Source: JBDRHL01 sp043816955 (GTDB lineage: Bacteria > Planctomycetota > Phycisphaerae > Sedimentisphaerales > CAYZTY01). Taken from it: a stretch of 50,890 nucleotides of DNA. The stretch is from positions 1 through 50,890 of the forward strand of contig JBDRHL010000235.1 in NCBI GenBank assembly GCA_043816955.1, written 5' to 3'. A program made the position numbers and the translations under genes. Below the pieces are notes generated by a model. The model had not been told where the DNA came from and did no database searches. It worked only from the letters and a program-made list of their open reading frames with translations. Below are positions 8,537 to 17,366 of this stretch, piece by piece (within the stretch, counting starts at the first letter, position 1; every line of letters begins with the position of its first letter).

Positions 8537-9508
8537 TCATATTTCGGTGATTATGTTTTTAACCTTTATTCCGCTCGACCACGCACGTCTGCCGTTTGCC
8601 TCTTCGATACACACGTAAAGCCAATCTTTTAGCCTGTATCCCTTCTCGTGCAGGTCAACTTCAAAAAGCTCTGTCGATTCATCGACATGTACGGCAGCAA
8701 CTCCCAGAAGGGATGACATAAAAAAGCATGAAACACAAGGGCTGCATTCAACAATTATACTGCCTTTGACATCAAAGCGTATGCTGCGCAACAACGGTCC
8801 CTCGCTGGCGTATGTACGTCGGGCACGGATCGCCTCCAGTATCCCATCTGCCGATCGCTTGTCAGCCAAAACACCTGTCCATGTTTCGCCGAGAACATCT
8901 CTTTGAAGCGCATGCCAGTCATCGCTGCCGAGGGCAGCAAGAAACACACCGTTGTCAAACAGCTGGTCCCACATCTGATCGGAACGCTCTCTGCCGTTAA
9001 TCTTACAGCACAGACGATTGGAAATCTCGAATCCGACAACCCCAATTTCACTAAGCTTTGCTACTGTCTGCCAGTTCAATCGGCTCCAGTGCGGATGCGC
9101 CAGGATTGTAAGCCCTCCTGCCGAATCGGTATCCCGCACACAACGTTCAATATTCTCAAAATTCATATTGAAACCTTCGCCGATTTTATCGATGCCAACA
9201 CATACCAGGTGAAGGTTGTCATACCCAGCCATTTCAGCACCGGCAAATGTAATCAAACCATCCGTCACCCCTGCCAGATTCGTTTGTTCCTTAAAATAAT
9301 AATCAGTCGAAGCTAAAAAATCGAACCCCCTGGCCAAATAATCTTCACACAGCTGCTTCGGACTGACAATGCTATAACCGGGGTTATAGCCGCTGTCAGG
9401 GTGGCAGTGAAGATTGCCCTTCAGCCAGATGCCGGGACGATCAAATTGGTTCTCAACACTGATCTGCATCCGAATTGCACACTCTTTATTTCGCCCTTTT
9501 ATTTCCAT
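8537..9508 (-). CDS. PHP-domain metal-dependent hydrolase (CehA/McbA-like)
   Basis: 323 residues, last gene of a minus-strand operon, six bases after the alpha/beta hydrolase stop; an internal ATG at residue 14 could be the true start. PHP metal ligands are visible in order: LHCHPDSGY, FDFLASTDYY, GAEMAGYDNLHLVCVG, ILAHPHWSR and ALGSDDWHAL. These match the trinuclear metal site of PHP phosphoesterases in the CehA/McbA group. A short beta-rich C-terminal part (from about residue 235) follows RRTYASEGP. No signal peptide is evident. The two amidohydrolases and the esterase upstream suggest a shared catabolic route for a small ester- or phosphate-linked compound; the substrate is unknown. Confidence 0.8.
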   Translation of the reverse strand: MEIKGRNKECAIRMQISVENQFDRPGIWLKGNLHCHPDSGYNPGYSIVSPKQLCEDYLARGFDFLASTDYYFKEQTNLAGVTDGLITFAGAEMAGYDNLHLVCVGIDKIGEGFNMNFENIERCVRDTDSAGGLTILAHPHWSRLNWQTVAKLSEIGVVGFEISNRLCCKINGRERSDQMWDQLFDNGVFLAALGSDDWHALQRDVLGETWTGVLADKRSADGILEAIRARRTYASEGPLLRSIRFDVKGSIIVECSPCVSCFFMSSLLGVAAVHVDESTELFEVDLHEKGYRLKDWLYVCIEEANGRRAWSSGIKVKNIITEI

Positions 9509-9514
9509 GAATTC

Positions 9515-11113
9515 TCACAGCCATCTTTCAAGCCATTCCATCGCCGAGGCAGGATGAAAAACATGCTCGCCGGGGAATGTGAAATGCTTCGCTCTTTCCT
9601 CGGCACCAGCCAGGGCGTATGCCTTATTGATCTTCCTAAATGCTGCCTCGGCAAAAGGAATGGGAGCGACATAGTCATAAAGACCGCTTATCACGAGAAT
9701 CGGACGCGGCGCTATCGTACAAGCAATATCCGAAAGGTCGCCATACTTAAACAATCCTGGCACAACCTGTGAACCGCAAATTTCCACCTGCCCGTGTTCC
9801 TTACCAATCGTCGCAAGATATCCACTGATAACAGCAACCTTAATTTTCGGCTCCACCGCAGTGCTCATCGTAGTCATATAGCCGCCAAACGAATGGCCGA
9901 CCGCAGCAATTCTCCTGGTATCAATATTCGGCAATGTCTCCAGGTAGTCCACACACCGCCGGACTGTATGAATATTCAACGTAGTAGTAATCTGCCCGAC
10001 AGTCTGCGCCCATGTAAACTGTGCCGGACACGGAGCCGCAAAGCCGAACGGATTGGCATCACCCGCACGTTCACCAAACGCAAGGAAATCCGGACTTATC
10101 GTAACATAACCCTTCCGCGCACAGTGCAGCGCTATAGCATTGGCCTTGTCCGCCTGTGTTTTCGCATTGCTGCCGATCATATCCGACTTGCCCGCCCCAT
10201 GCCCATGCAGACACAGCACCGCGGGAAGCTTTTGGCCCTTTTTGATTCTCTTGGGCACTGTAACCAGGCAGGGTACCGCATAGCCTGGCTCCAAATCGAT
10301 AAGCACTCTCTTGAGGCGAAAATCCTCAACACAAACCTCTTCGGTTATTTTCGGCTTAAGCGCACAGTTCTTCGGAAACGCCCCCAACAACTCCCTGTAT
10401 GCACCAAGGAATTTCTTACGCCAGTTACGATATGCCTCTGCTGTACCGGCAGAAAACGCAAGAGCCTGCTTCGTCGTCGCACATTTATAAATCAGGTAAT
10501 CCGATGCGCTGATCGTACGCTGTTTAGCAGGGTCGATCGGCTCTTTCACACTCGGATGATCCATATAAACCTTGACACCCCTGACAGCCTTACCAGCGGA
10601 ATCCGTAATCCGTATGCAGAATTCATAAGCACCGAATGCTTGTTCGATCTTGAGTAGTATCCTGTTCGCTCCCTTCCTGAATCGTACATCGACAATATCA
10701 CTGTCGATCCCAAGCCCCCGGTGAATGTGATTTTCCCAAACCTTGTTACCGTTAAGATACATCTTTACACCGTCGTCACTGCCCAGCCGAACCTGCACAT
10801 TCTGAGCCTTCGGACTGTGGATATAAGCTGCCGCATATGAAACGATCCCTTTTTTCGAATACGAGTAAAGCAGATTCGCAATAAAATCATACTTCACCGC
10901 ATAAGGTTTCCACACCGGGCCGTTTTTACCCACACGTTGCCCTGCCTTCGGAGCCGCTTTGTCTTCCGGGCAGTTGAGATAATTTTTCCCAAACGCTTTA
11001 CAGCTTGTCAACTTCAGATCATCATTAAACGGACCGCAGATAAGATAGTTGACGACGAAGCCGGGTAAATCCTCGATTTTCCGCAACGAAGCAAGTTTAC
11101 ATTTTTCAGGCAT
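9515..11113 (-). CDS. Alpha/beta hydrolase (dienelactone hydrolase / acetyl-xylan esterase-like) with N-terminal beta-sandwich
   Basis: 532 residues. The first part (about 15-180) looks like a beta-sandwich sugar-binding region (RLGSDDGVKMYLNGNKVWE, then GANRILLKI), similar to domains found beside glycosidases. The hydrolase core follows: oxyanion loop LCLHGHGAGKSD, nucleophile elbow GHSFGGY (Ser), acid SGLYDYVAP (Asp) and a C-terminal His in FPGEHVFH. That set fits the DLH/AXE-like peptidase-esterase group. There is no signal peptide. It lies between an amidohydrolase and the PHP gene in the same operon, so it may remove an acyl group from a compound handled by those enzymes. Confidence 0.83.
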   Translation of the reverse strand: MPEKCKLASLRKIEDLPGFVVNYLICGPFNDDLKLTSCKAFGKNYLNCPEDKAAPKAGQRVGKNGPVWKPYAVKYDFIANLLYSYSKKGIVSYAAAYIHSPKAQNVQVRLGSDDGVKMYLNGNKVWENHIHRGLGIDSDIVDVRFRKGANRILLKIEQAFGAYEFCIRITDSAGKAVRGVKVYMDHPSVKEPIDPAKQRTISASDYLIYKCATTKQALAFSAGTAEAYRNWRKKFLGAYRELLGAFPKNCALKPKITEEVCVEDFRLKRVLIDLEPGYAVPCLVTVPKRIKKGQKLPAVLCLHGHGAGKSDMIGSNAKTQADKANAIALHCARKGYVTISPDFLAFGERAGDANPFGFAAPCPAQFTWAQTVGQITTTLNIHTVRRCVDYLETLPNIDTRRIAAVGHSFGGYMTTMSTAVEPKIKVAVISGYLATIGKEHGQVEICGSQVVPGLFKYGDLSDIACTIAPRPILVISGLYDYVAPIPFAEAAFRKINKAYALAGAEERAKHFTFPGEHVFHPASAMEWLERWL

Positions 11114-11149
11114 GTTGTAATCCTAACACAAAACCCACAGACTCATCTG

Positions 11150-11941
11150 CTAAGAACAGTTGTCTACTCTCTTGATAAGTCTAAGAGCATTTCTGCCTAA
11201 TATCATTTCCTTGTGTTCCGACGGTGCGTCCAGGTGCTCGATTCGTCTCAAATAAGCGGTTATGACCGCTCTGTGTCCGAGTCCGCCATCGGATCCGAAA
11301 AGAAGTTTTTCCGGCCCTAACTTATCATACAGCCTCTGTATTCCCAACTGCGTCGGCCCGCTAAGACATATCCACAAATTCGGCAGCTCTTTAACAGAAT
11401 CAATAAAATCAGGCCACAATTCACGCAATCCGCCGTGGCCTGAGAGCACTTGTAATTCGGGATACTTGCGGGCATAGTAGGCAATTTGTATGGCAGAACA
11501 ATATTCTGGCGACCCATCATGAAAGACTACAGGTATATCCAGGTCAATCGCTTCCTCAGCGACAACATCCATACCGACACCGGTAAGAGGATATCCATGA
11601 ACAATTGGTAAAAATTTAAGGCCGCATAAGCCGAGTTCTTTAACCGCACGCCTGATTTCTGCGCGAAGTTTTTTTTCCGGCCAGGCAGGATGAACCGTTC
11701 CCCATGGAATGATTCGCTCAGGAGCCTTATCCCGAAGTCTGGCGAGTCCATCATTGCTGGCAGGCATAAGGGATTCCAACCACAGAGCTTTGTTCCCAAA
11801 CGCAAAACAGGCATCTATACCGTTTGCTTCATAATCGGCAAGATAGGTTTCAAAGGTAGCAACCGGCATACCATAGCTGCAACCAGGCTGTCTGGAGAAT
11901 TCTTCAAGAGGTTCGAGATGGCTGTGCGCGTCGATAATCAT
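11150..11941 (-). CDS. Amidohydrolase-2 family TIM-barrel hydrolase/decarboxylase
   Basis: 263 residues. The start overlaps the stop of the upstream amidohydrolase by four bases (ATGA). The family marks are intact: DAHSHLE (first-strand metal His pair), a lysine strand CGLKFLPIVHGYPL, VVFHDG, SGHGG and a final LLFGSDGG with the conserved Asp. Members hydrolyse or decarboxylate ring compounds, lactones or uronate isomers. It is a close functional partner of the adjacent homologue, which has lost the last Asp. The two may form a heteromeric enzyme, which is inference. Confidence 0.85.
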   Translation of the reverse strand: MIIDAHSHLEPLEEFSRQPGCSYGMPVATFETYLADYEANGIDACFAFGNKALWLESLMPASNDGLARLRDKAPERIIPWGTVHPAWPEKKLRAEIRRAVKELGLCGLKFLPIVHGYPLTGVGMDVVAEEAIDLDIPVVFHDGSPEYCSAIQIAYYARKYPELQVLSGHGGLRELWPDFIDSVKELPNLWICLSGPTQLGIQRLYDKLGPEKLLFGSDGGLGHRAVITAYLRRIEHLDAPSEHKEMILGRNALRLIKRVDNCS

Positions 11942-12678
11942 AAAGGCAGTCTCTCTTTGAAAACGTTCTGTATATTCAGGGAGAGTATTTTCTCCTGGTC
12001 CTGCGGATCCGTAAAGACATCCTTTAAGGTTTCAATTTCCACCTGTGGTATATAATTCGGAGCATTAGAGCCGAAAACAATCTTGTCCATTAAGCCGGCG
12101 TTTTTCCACAGGCAATAATTCGCAGGTCCGTTTCTTGAAGTTTCGAGCCAGACATTTTCGACAAATTCCAGTCCACGAACCGAATCGTTATAATAGTCGC
12201 TGGCACCACCGTGACCCATTATAAAATTAATCGTCGAAAATCTCCTGGCCAATTCTATGAGGTGAAAAGGCTCTGCCACCCCTGCCGTACCGGTATGTGC
12301 ATAAACAGGAACGTCGAATTCCGCCGCGACTTCCAGGATCGGGTCGATTATATGTTCGCTCAGCCTGAAGCCCTGCAGGACAGAGTGAATCTTTACCCCT
12401 GCCAGGCCCTTACTGAGCGCCCTTCGGACTTCTTCGACAGCACTTTGTCCAAACCATGGATTTGCCGTCGCCAATCCTACCAGCCGATCGGGTTGACTTT
12501 GGACGGCGTTTATCACAAAGTCGTTGCCCTGTTTATTGTCAACTGCGATAAATCGGTCCAGCGGGCAGACCACCGCCAAAGCCAATTCCGCCTGATCCAT
12601 TTGCCTGAGCAAAGAAACAACGTCAAGCTGCGCCCTTACTCCGTTTCCGATGTGAACATGTGCGTCGATAAATTTCAT
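11938..12678 (-). CDS. Amidohydrolase-2 family protein with Asp-to-Asn change in the last motif
   Basis: 246 residues. It shares the layout of the downstream gene: DAHVHIG, GVKIHSVLQGFRL (lysine strand), VYAHTG and IMGHGG. At the final strand, however, it reads VFGSNAPNY where the family has G-S-D. That Asp is a metal ligand and general base in most members, so activity may be altered or lost. The protein could be a regulatory or structural subunit of the neighbouring enzyme. No strong Shine-Dalgarno precedes ATG 12678. It is encoded 23 bases after the secreted beta-helix protein, and is likely co-transcribed with it. Confidence 0.8.
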   Translation of the reverse strand: MKFIDAHVHIGNGVRAQLDVVSLLRQMDQAELALAVVCPLDRFIAVDNKQGNDFVINAVQSQPDRLVGLATANPWFGQSAVEEVRRALSKGLAGVKIHSVLQGFRLSEHIIDPILEVAAEFDVPVYAHTGTAGVAEPFHLIELARRFSTINFIMGHGGASDYYNDSVRGLEFVENVWLETSRNGPANYCLWKNAGLMDKIVFGSNAPNYIPQVEIETLKDVFTDPQDQEKILSLNIQNVFKERLPL

Positions 12679-12701
12679 AAATCATTTTTTCCGGGGGCAA
12701 A

Positions 12702-13967
12702 CTATTTATAGTCGTTTATTCTAATGATGCCGTCGCTTTTTTCGAGTTCCATCGGAACAAAAAATTGTTTCTCCTCCGCTCCGAAAAGATAACAGTTGGA
12801 AAATCTCGTCGCACCTTTGCCAGCCGGGTCCTGCCCCTTAATTGCAATCGAGGTCATAGGAGCATGCAGATCAAGAATCTCATCGGCACCAAGAAACGGC
12901 TTTTTCCATTTACAGTTTGTAAACTGAATATCTAACGACCCGTCTGGTTTGTCATAGATCACAAAACCGCCCTTACCGGTATTTTCAACCGTACAGTTTT
13001 TATAATGAATCTTCCCGGAAACACCCTCGTCGCGAACCGTACCAACCAGAAAACCCCACGATTTTGTGCTTCTAATATGACAGTTCTCTATCAGAACAGA
13101 AACAGGTTCTGTCTTTTCAGACAGGTGTGTCACGCACACCTGGACGCCGCAGCCATCATTGTTCTCGAACACACAGTTTCGAACAATACAGTTTGTCAGC
13201 TTGTTATCTTCACTGTTGGGCTCGAAATCAATACCATCAGCAGGTGCCGTACCGCTTGTATTTCTGAAGATACAGTTTTCAATCAGCAGATTCTCGGCGC
13301 CTATCACGCTTATACCCTGCCTGTAGTTGTTATCAAATATACAATCCTTAATGACAATATCGCTGTTGTAAGCGGGTTTGCCTATAAATTCCACGGCTGT
13401 ATTTCCGAGATAGATGCCGTCCCCACCACTTCCGGCGATAGTAAGCCCCAGAACCTTGATGTTTTTACTTGAAAGGCACATAAAACCCATACGCCACTCA
13501 GCCTTTATGTAATTATTCGGGTCTGTGTAATCGGCCTTATTCATCCGCCAGGTTGCGCCATAGCCCCGAAGAGTTATGTTTTTGTTTTGTTCAGCTCTGA
13601 AAAGCGAGTCGTGATCACCTTTGAACTGCCCCTTCTTTGCTGCAATAACAACACCAGGCTCGAAAACAATCTCCTGGTTACTTACCAGGCGTATGGGACG
13701 AACTATCCAGTCACTGCCCATGTAAGGAATGATTACCTTGCTCGCACCCGAATTTATGGCGCTTTGAATCGCAGCCGTCGAATCACCCCTTTCAAAGCCC
13801 CACCAGGCTGCATTTGCGACCTTCAGTTTGCCTGCAAGAACATCCACCACCGACTGATCGTTCTTAAAATTGCCCCCGACCTGCTCCGCTTGACAAGACA
13901 ATATCAACACAAAAAAAACGAACAAACTTACAACAAAAAAGCTCCTTGAACCGCATGTTTCTGCCAT
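12702..13967 (-). CDS. Secreted right-handed parallel beta-helix protein (pectate-lyase-like)
   Basis: 421 residues from ATG 13967, chosen because AAGGA lies seven bases upstream; a TTG two codons earlier lacks this. A signal segment (SFFVVSLFVFFVLILSC) ends in Cys, so it may be a lipoprotein, although the lipobox is imperfect. The body is a beta-helix: DSTAAIQSAINSGASKVIIP opens the family, and repeated short strands follow with asparagine turns (ENLLIENCIFRNTSG, NCIVRNCVFENNDG, SVLIENCHIRST, KIHYKNCTVENT). This fold occurs in pectate lyases, polygalacturonases and alginate or chondroitin epimerase-lyases. No specific catalytic set could be assigned. It is first in an operon with two amidohydrolases, an esterase-like hydrolase and a PHP protein. 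Confidence 0.8.
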   Translation of the reverse strand: MAETCGSRSFFVVSLFVFFVLILSCQAEQVGGNFKNDQSVVDVLAGKLKVANAAWWGFERGDSTAAIQSAINSGASKVIIPYMGSDWIVRPIRLVSNQEIVFEPGVVIAAKKGQFKGDHDSLFRAEQNKNITLRGYGATWRMNKADYTDPNNYIKAEWRMGFMCLSSKNIKVLGLTIAGSGGDGIYLGNTAVEFIGKPAYNSDIVIKDCIFDNNYRQGISVIGAENLLIENCIFRNTSGTAPADGIDFEPNSEDNKLTNCIVRNCVFENNDGCGVQVCVTHLSEKTEPVSVLIENCHIRSTKSWGFLVGTVRDEGVSGKIHYKNCTVENTGKGGFVIYDKPDGSLDIQFTNCKWKKPFLGADEILDLHAPMTSIAIKGQDPAGKGATRFSNCYLFGAEEKQFFVPMELEKSDGIIRINDYK

Positions 13968-14113
13968 TTCCAAATCCTTTCGTTCAATCCATTACAGTTT
14001 CGACGCACTCTTCCCGTCAGCTAAGTTCAGTAAGGGTAAATTATGACTGCCGCTTCCCCCTTCACACTTCAGCAGCAGTTTTTCTCATCGAGACGCAGAG
14101 GTCAAACCACATA

Positions 14114-15049
14114 TCACAGCGTCCTCGGAAACAGCCAGTAGCCATCATACTTTGGCATATTCCCCAAAACATCTATAAAAATACTTTTTGAAATTTTTAT
14201 AAAGACCAGGTTACTGCCGTTCATGATTTTTTCGTTGCTCCAGGTTACATTTCCGCCCGTGTGGAGCGAATTGCTGCCTGCACAGCCATTTCTTTTCTCA
14301 AAGCCGTTCCTGCCTTTTTGTCTAATCGATGCATGGTGATTGCTCCGAGGCCAGCTACCATCATCCCAAAAACCTCTTGCAGAAATGTCCGAAAGAACCA
14401 CCCAACCGGAGCTCGATTTATACGGTCTTCGCTGGCCGTTTTGATCTGTTCTAAAACCATTGATATGAGGTGTGTTTTTCAATGGACAGTTCTCAAGATA
14501 TTGATCCGTCGGTGATATCTTTGGTTCTCCGTTTCGGTCGATTCCGCTTGGTCCATTCGCACAGTTGGTTTCTGTATTGCCGCAATACTGATTGTAACCA
14601 AAAATTGGAAAAGCGGTATCCTTCCAATACTGGTCATATTTCTTAGCCCCGGACGGGCACCAGAATATCTTCATTCGTTCCAAACCATCCTGTTGCTTAA
14701 GCTGTCCATACTGCTCCCATACAGTACCACCGCCTTTCCACTTGAAAAGATATTGGAGCAGTACAACCAGCCCCTTGGGAGGATCAGGCTGTCCGTCTCC
14801 ATCGTAGTCATACGGATACACCGATGAAGCGTACATGTAGTAGGTTGAGTAAGGTGTCGGGTACTTCCCCGCGTTGTCGGCACAATAGTATTCCAGCAGC
14901 ATACCCATCTGCTTCAAGTTCGAAGCACAAACAACCCTGCGGGCCTGCTCTCGCACCTTATTAAGTGCCGGCACAAGCACAGACAACAGCACCGCGATAA
15001 TCGCAATTACAACCAATAGCTCTACAAGTGTAAATGCTTTTCTTTTCAT
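14114..15049 (-). CDS. Prepilin-like (type II pseudopilin) secreted protein, DUF1559-like
   Basis: 311 residues from ATG 15049, which has AAAGG ten bases upstream; the longer reading to 15106 adds 19 unlike residues. The start KRKAFTLVELLVVIAII is a class III signal of the kind cut before Phe by prepilin peptidase, followed by the hydrophobic helix and SNLKQMGMLLEYYC. Near the C-terminus NSLHTGGNVTW resembles the H-x9-DG region found in many planctomycete pseudopilin-like proteins. Such proteins are numerous in this phylum and are probably surface or secretion-linked; the exact role is unknown. It sits 69 bases after the 686-residue glycosidase-like gene and may be co-transcribed with it. Confidence 0.88.
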   Translation of the reverse strand: MKRKAFTLVELLVVIAIIAVLLSVLVPALNKVREQARRVVCASNLKQMGMLLEYYCADNAGKYPTPYSTYYMYASSVYPYDYDGDGQPDPPKGLVVLLQYLFKWKGGGTVWEQYGQLKQQDGLERMKIFWCPSGAKKYDQYWKDTAFPIFGYNQYCGNTETNCANGPSGIDRNGEPKISPTDQYLENCPLKNTPHINGFRTDQNGQRRPYKSSSGWVVLSDISARGFWDDGSWPRSNHHASIRQKGRNGFEKRNGCAGSNSLHTGGNVTWSNEKIMNGSNLVFIKISKSIFIDVLGNMPKYDGYWLFPRTL

Positions 15050-15118
15050 AATAAAACTGCCTTTCATCGCATCATTAAAACTACCATAATTCCGTGTTAA
15101 AGTCAATACAAAACGCTT

Positions 15119-17179
15119 CTATGGACAATTCGCTGTTACCGGATCATCGCAGCCGAACCAGTTATTCGCAAGTAATGCAAAATCGTCAAGGTCAATGTCA
15201 CAGTCATCATCGATATCAGCTGCAAGAGCCGGATAACCGCTACCAGGCTTCCCGCAGTACCAGTTCAAAGGCTTACCTGTCCCGCATAGCGGGTCAGCAG
15301 GATCATCGCAGGCAAGCCACAAGCAAACCAGTTCTGCAACATCTGCCATATCGACTCTGCAGTCTTTGTTAATATCGCCTGGGAGCAAAGCGCTCTCATA
15401 ATCGCCACACTCAAGCGCAGAAGGCTCTACAATATAAAGCATGTTTGCCGCCCATATCGAGCCCTGACCGGTTGTATCAACCGCCTGCGCACGCAGAATA
15501 ACCGTTGTCCCAACACTTAACGAAAATGTTGTTTCATAAGGATAAGATGTATCCTCGACCGTTTCCCACGTCGCTCCGCCGTTTGTGCTTTTGCCGAAGA
15601 CAACTTTTCCCATAGGCGCCGAACCCTGTGACGTTTTTGCTACAAGAGTTATATTGCCTGACGGATAGTTGCGACGATCCATCAACGGCGGCATGTTCCG
15701 CGGGCTTACCTTATGCGCAAGACTGACACTCGGCCAGCCCTGGTAATCTCGTATCTGCCGGGCCGCTGTGCTAAAGCCGGTCATCCGGTAATTGTTGTCA
15801 AGGCCGTTCGTGTCAACGAGTGTGTGAATATCCGTTGAGCCGCTATAGGTGTAGACCCGAAAAGCCTTCGCGCCGTATTGAAAAGCGATTATCATCTGTT
15901 CATGTATTTTATCGAAACCATGGCCGTCACACTGACGCACGACACCAAAACTGTTTAAACCAAGACCGGCCGCGGTTGCGACGCCGGTAGTAATCTGCCC
16001 ACCGTCACCAGTTCCATATGGATACAAGCTGGAAGTGGCTTCTTCTGCATGCAGGTCGAACCACCCGCTTGGATAGCAGTTGTTAATATACGTCGAACGC
16101 TCTGGATCGAGCACCTTGAAAAGATCACAATACAAGCGAATAAAGTCCTGCGATGATGTCGGTATTCCGCTTCCACAATTAGTTTCATCAGCGATCAGAT
16201 AGCCAACGACATTATCGCCAACAACTTCGCTATTCCATGTCAGATTGGCCCAATAGTTTTTATTGCTCAGAATCCAGGATGACATTTCAGCTTCGGTCAT
16301 CGGGGCTTCGTTAACAATAGCGTAGGTAGAGATGCCTTTTAAGCCCCAGTGTTTTGCCGCCGCCCAGAATTGTACGCCGCGATTGTATGCCCTTTCTACT
16401 ACCATGGTGGTACCGCCGTTACGCGCAACATCCATCAAACCGTAGTCCCAGTCGAAATTCTCATCCGGCAGCCCCCTGCCGTAATAGTACACACCAATAT
16501 CAAAATTATCCATCGGAGCGAAGTTGCCGTCCCAGATAACATTCGGGTCAAGAGGCTCAACACCGTTGCTGTCGATAAAATCAATTGTGTCCCAGCTCAC
16601 TTTCGAGTAAGAAGCAGTATCTTCATCTTCCAGGTAAAGGTAAAGATCGCCGCTCTGCATACCATCAAGTATTACCAGGTCGTATGGCGTGCCATTCATG
16701 TTTGCAAGAAAGTTGTCGCTGCCGACGAGTGTCTCGGTTACCCAACCCACGTCATCACTGTAACATCTCAAGATGCTGCTGCCGTTGCCAACAAAGGTTA
16801 TGCGACCGGCAGCAATAGCTTCCGCCGTCGCTATAAGCTGGACAGAAAAGCCGCCCGTCCAGTATGGGATATTCGATATTGCATAACACAGATCAACCGT
16901 ATAAGTGCCATCGGCAATTACAGGAAGCAGAAACTTGTGAGCGGTATATCCGTGTTGAGCACCGCCGCTCAGGATGTATGCGTTTTGTCCTGTCGGAGTC
17001 GTCCCGCCTACGCCACCTGGGTCAAAGTTTAGAACCTGCAGCATCGCACCAGCCGAGCCTTCTATGTAAACCGGCGTGGTCTGCTGGGCCTGAATAATGG
17101 CACCAGCATGCACAGGAACCATTATCGCTGCAAAAACAGCGAAAATCGCCCAAAATTCGGCTGTTTTCCTGATATCCAT
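15119..17179 (-). CDS. Secreted TIM-barrel glycosidase-like protein with dockerin
   Basis: 686 residues. A signal peptide ends near VPVHA-GA. An N-terminal beta-sandwich (about 27-205) matches the PEP-CTERM protein at 33665-34321. Next comes a barrel-like region (about 220-500) that is homologous to the protein at 18570-20165, with FDIGVYYYGRG, RGVQFWAAAKHWGLKGISTY and GYLIADETNCG, whose Asp-Glu is a candidate acid. An Ig-like segment follows (NGGATWETVEDTSYPYETTF). The end carries two dockerin-type calcium loops, DINKDCRVDMAD and DIDDDCDIDLDD. No GH family could be named. Base-level similarity to the neighbour is very high in the last third. An operator-like element lies 20-50 bases upstream of the start. 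Confidence 0.8.
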   Translation of the reverse strand: MDIRKTAEFWAIFAVFAAIMVPVHAGAIIQAQQTTPVYIEGSAGAMLQVLNFDPGGVGGTTPTGQNAYILSGGAQHGYTAHKFLLPVIADGTYTVDLCYAISNIPYWTGGFSVQLIATAEAIAAGRITFVGNGSSILRCYSDDVGWVTETLVGSDNFLANMNGTPYDLVILDGMQSGDLYLYLEDEDTASYSKVSWDTIDFIDSNGVEPLDPNVIWDGNFAPMDNFDIGVYYYGRGLPDENFDWDYGLMDVARNGGTTMVVERAYNRGVQFWAAAKHWGLKGISTYAIVNEAPMTEAEMSSWILSNKNYWANLTWNSEVVGDNVVGYLIADETNCGSGIPTSSQDFIRLYCDLFKVLDPERSTYINNCYPSGWFDLHAEEATSSLYPYGTGDGGQITTGVATAAGLGLNSFGVVRQCDGHGFDKIHEQMIIAFQYGAKAFRVYTYSGSTDIHTLVDTNGLDNNYRMTGFSTAARQIRDYQGWPSVSLAHKVSPRNMPPLMDRRNYPSGNITLVAKTSQGSAPMGKVVFGKSTNGGATWETVEDTSYPYETTFSLSVGTTVILRAQAVDTTGQGSIWAANMLYIVEPSALECGDYESALLPGDINKDCRVDMADVAELVCLWLACDDPADPLCGTGKPLNWYCGKPGSGYPALAADIDDDCDIDLDDFALLANNWFGCDDPVTANCP
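15336..15742 (-). repeat. Long near-identical block, copy 1
   Basis: This stretch aligns with 18787-19193 at a constant offset of 3451 bases, with only scattered mismatches. It encodes the segment from GWPSVSLA through the Ig-like part to the first dockerin loop. Outside the block the two genes diverge clearly, which suggests recent duplication or gene conversion. Confidence 0.85.
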
Positions 17180-17201
17180 CCTCTCATTACCTATTACGTT
17201 A

Positions 17202-17229
17202 AAAACGGTTTTACTAAAAACGTTTTAAC
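17202..17229. promoter_or_regulatory. LacI-type operator candidate upstream of the 686-residue gene
   Basis: The site contains GGTTTTACTAAAAACGTTT. It has two CG-centred half elements 15 bases apart, and the second (AAAACGTTTT, 17217-17226) is a perfect palindrome. The same layout occurs twice upstream of the LacI gene (33369-33446). Confidence 0.6.
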
Positions 17230-17366
17230 ATACGCCAAACACACTATAATTTTAGCATTAAACAACTATCCATGTCAATCTTTTTTTGTGTGTTTAGAGG
17301 GTTTTTTTCTGAAAAGGCACCCGTTCTCAGCACCTTTGGTTCTCCACCGCTATACTAGCTCGTCCA

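Noticed and set aside
9401..10657. Plus-strand frames of 123 and 287 codons
   Set aside because: They lie opposite the well-supported alpha/beta hydrolase with a full catalytic triad and show no family features.
16349..17032. Plus-strand frame of 227 codons
   Set aside because: Antisense shadow of the 686-residue secreted protein, with no ribosome site or recognisable motif.
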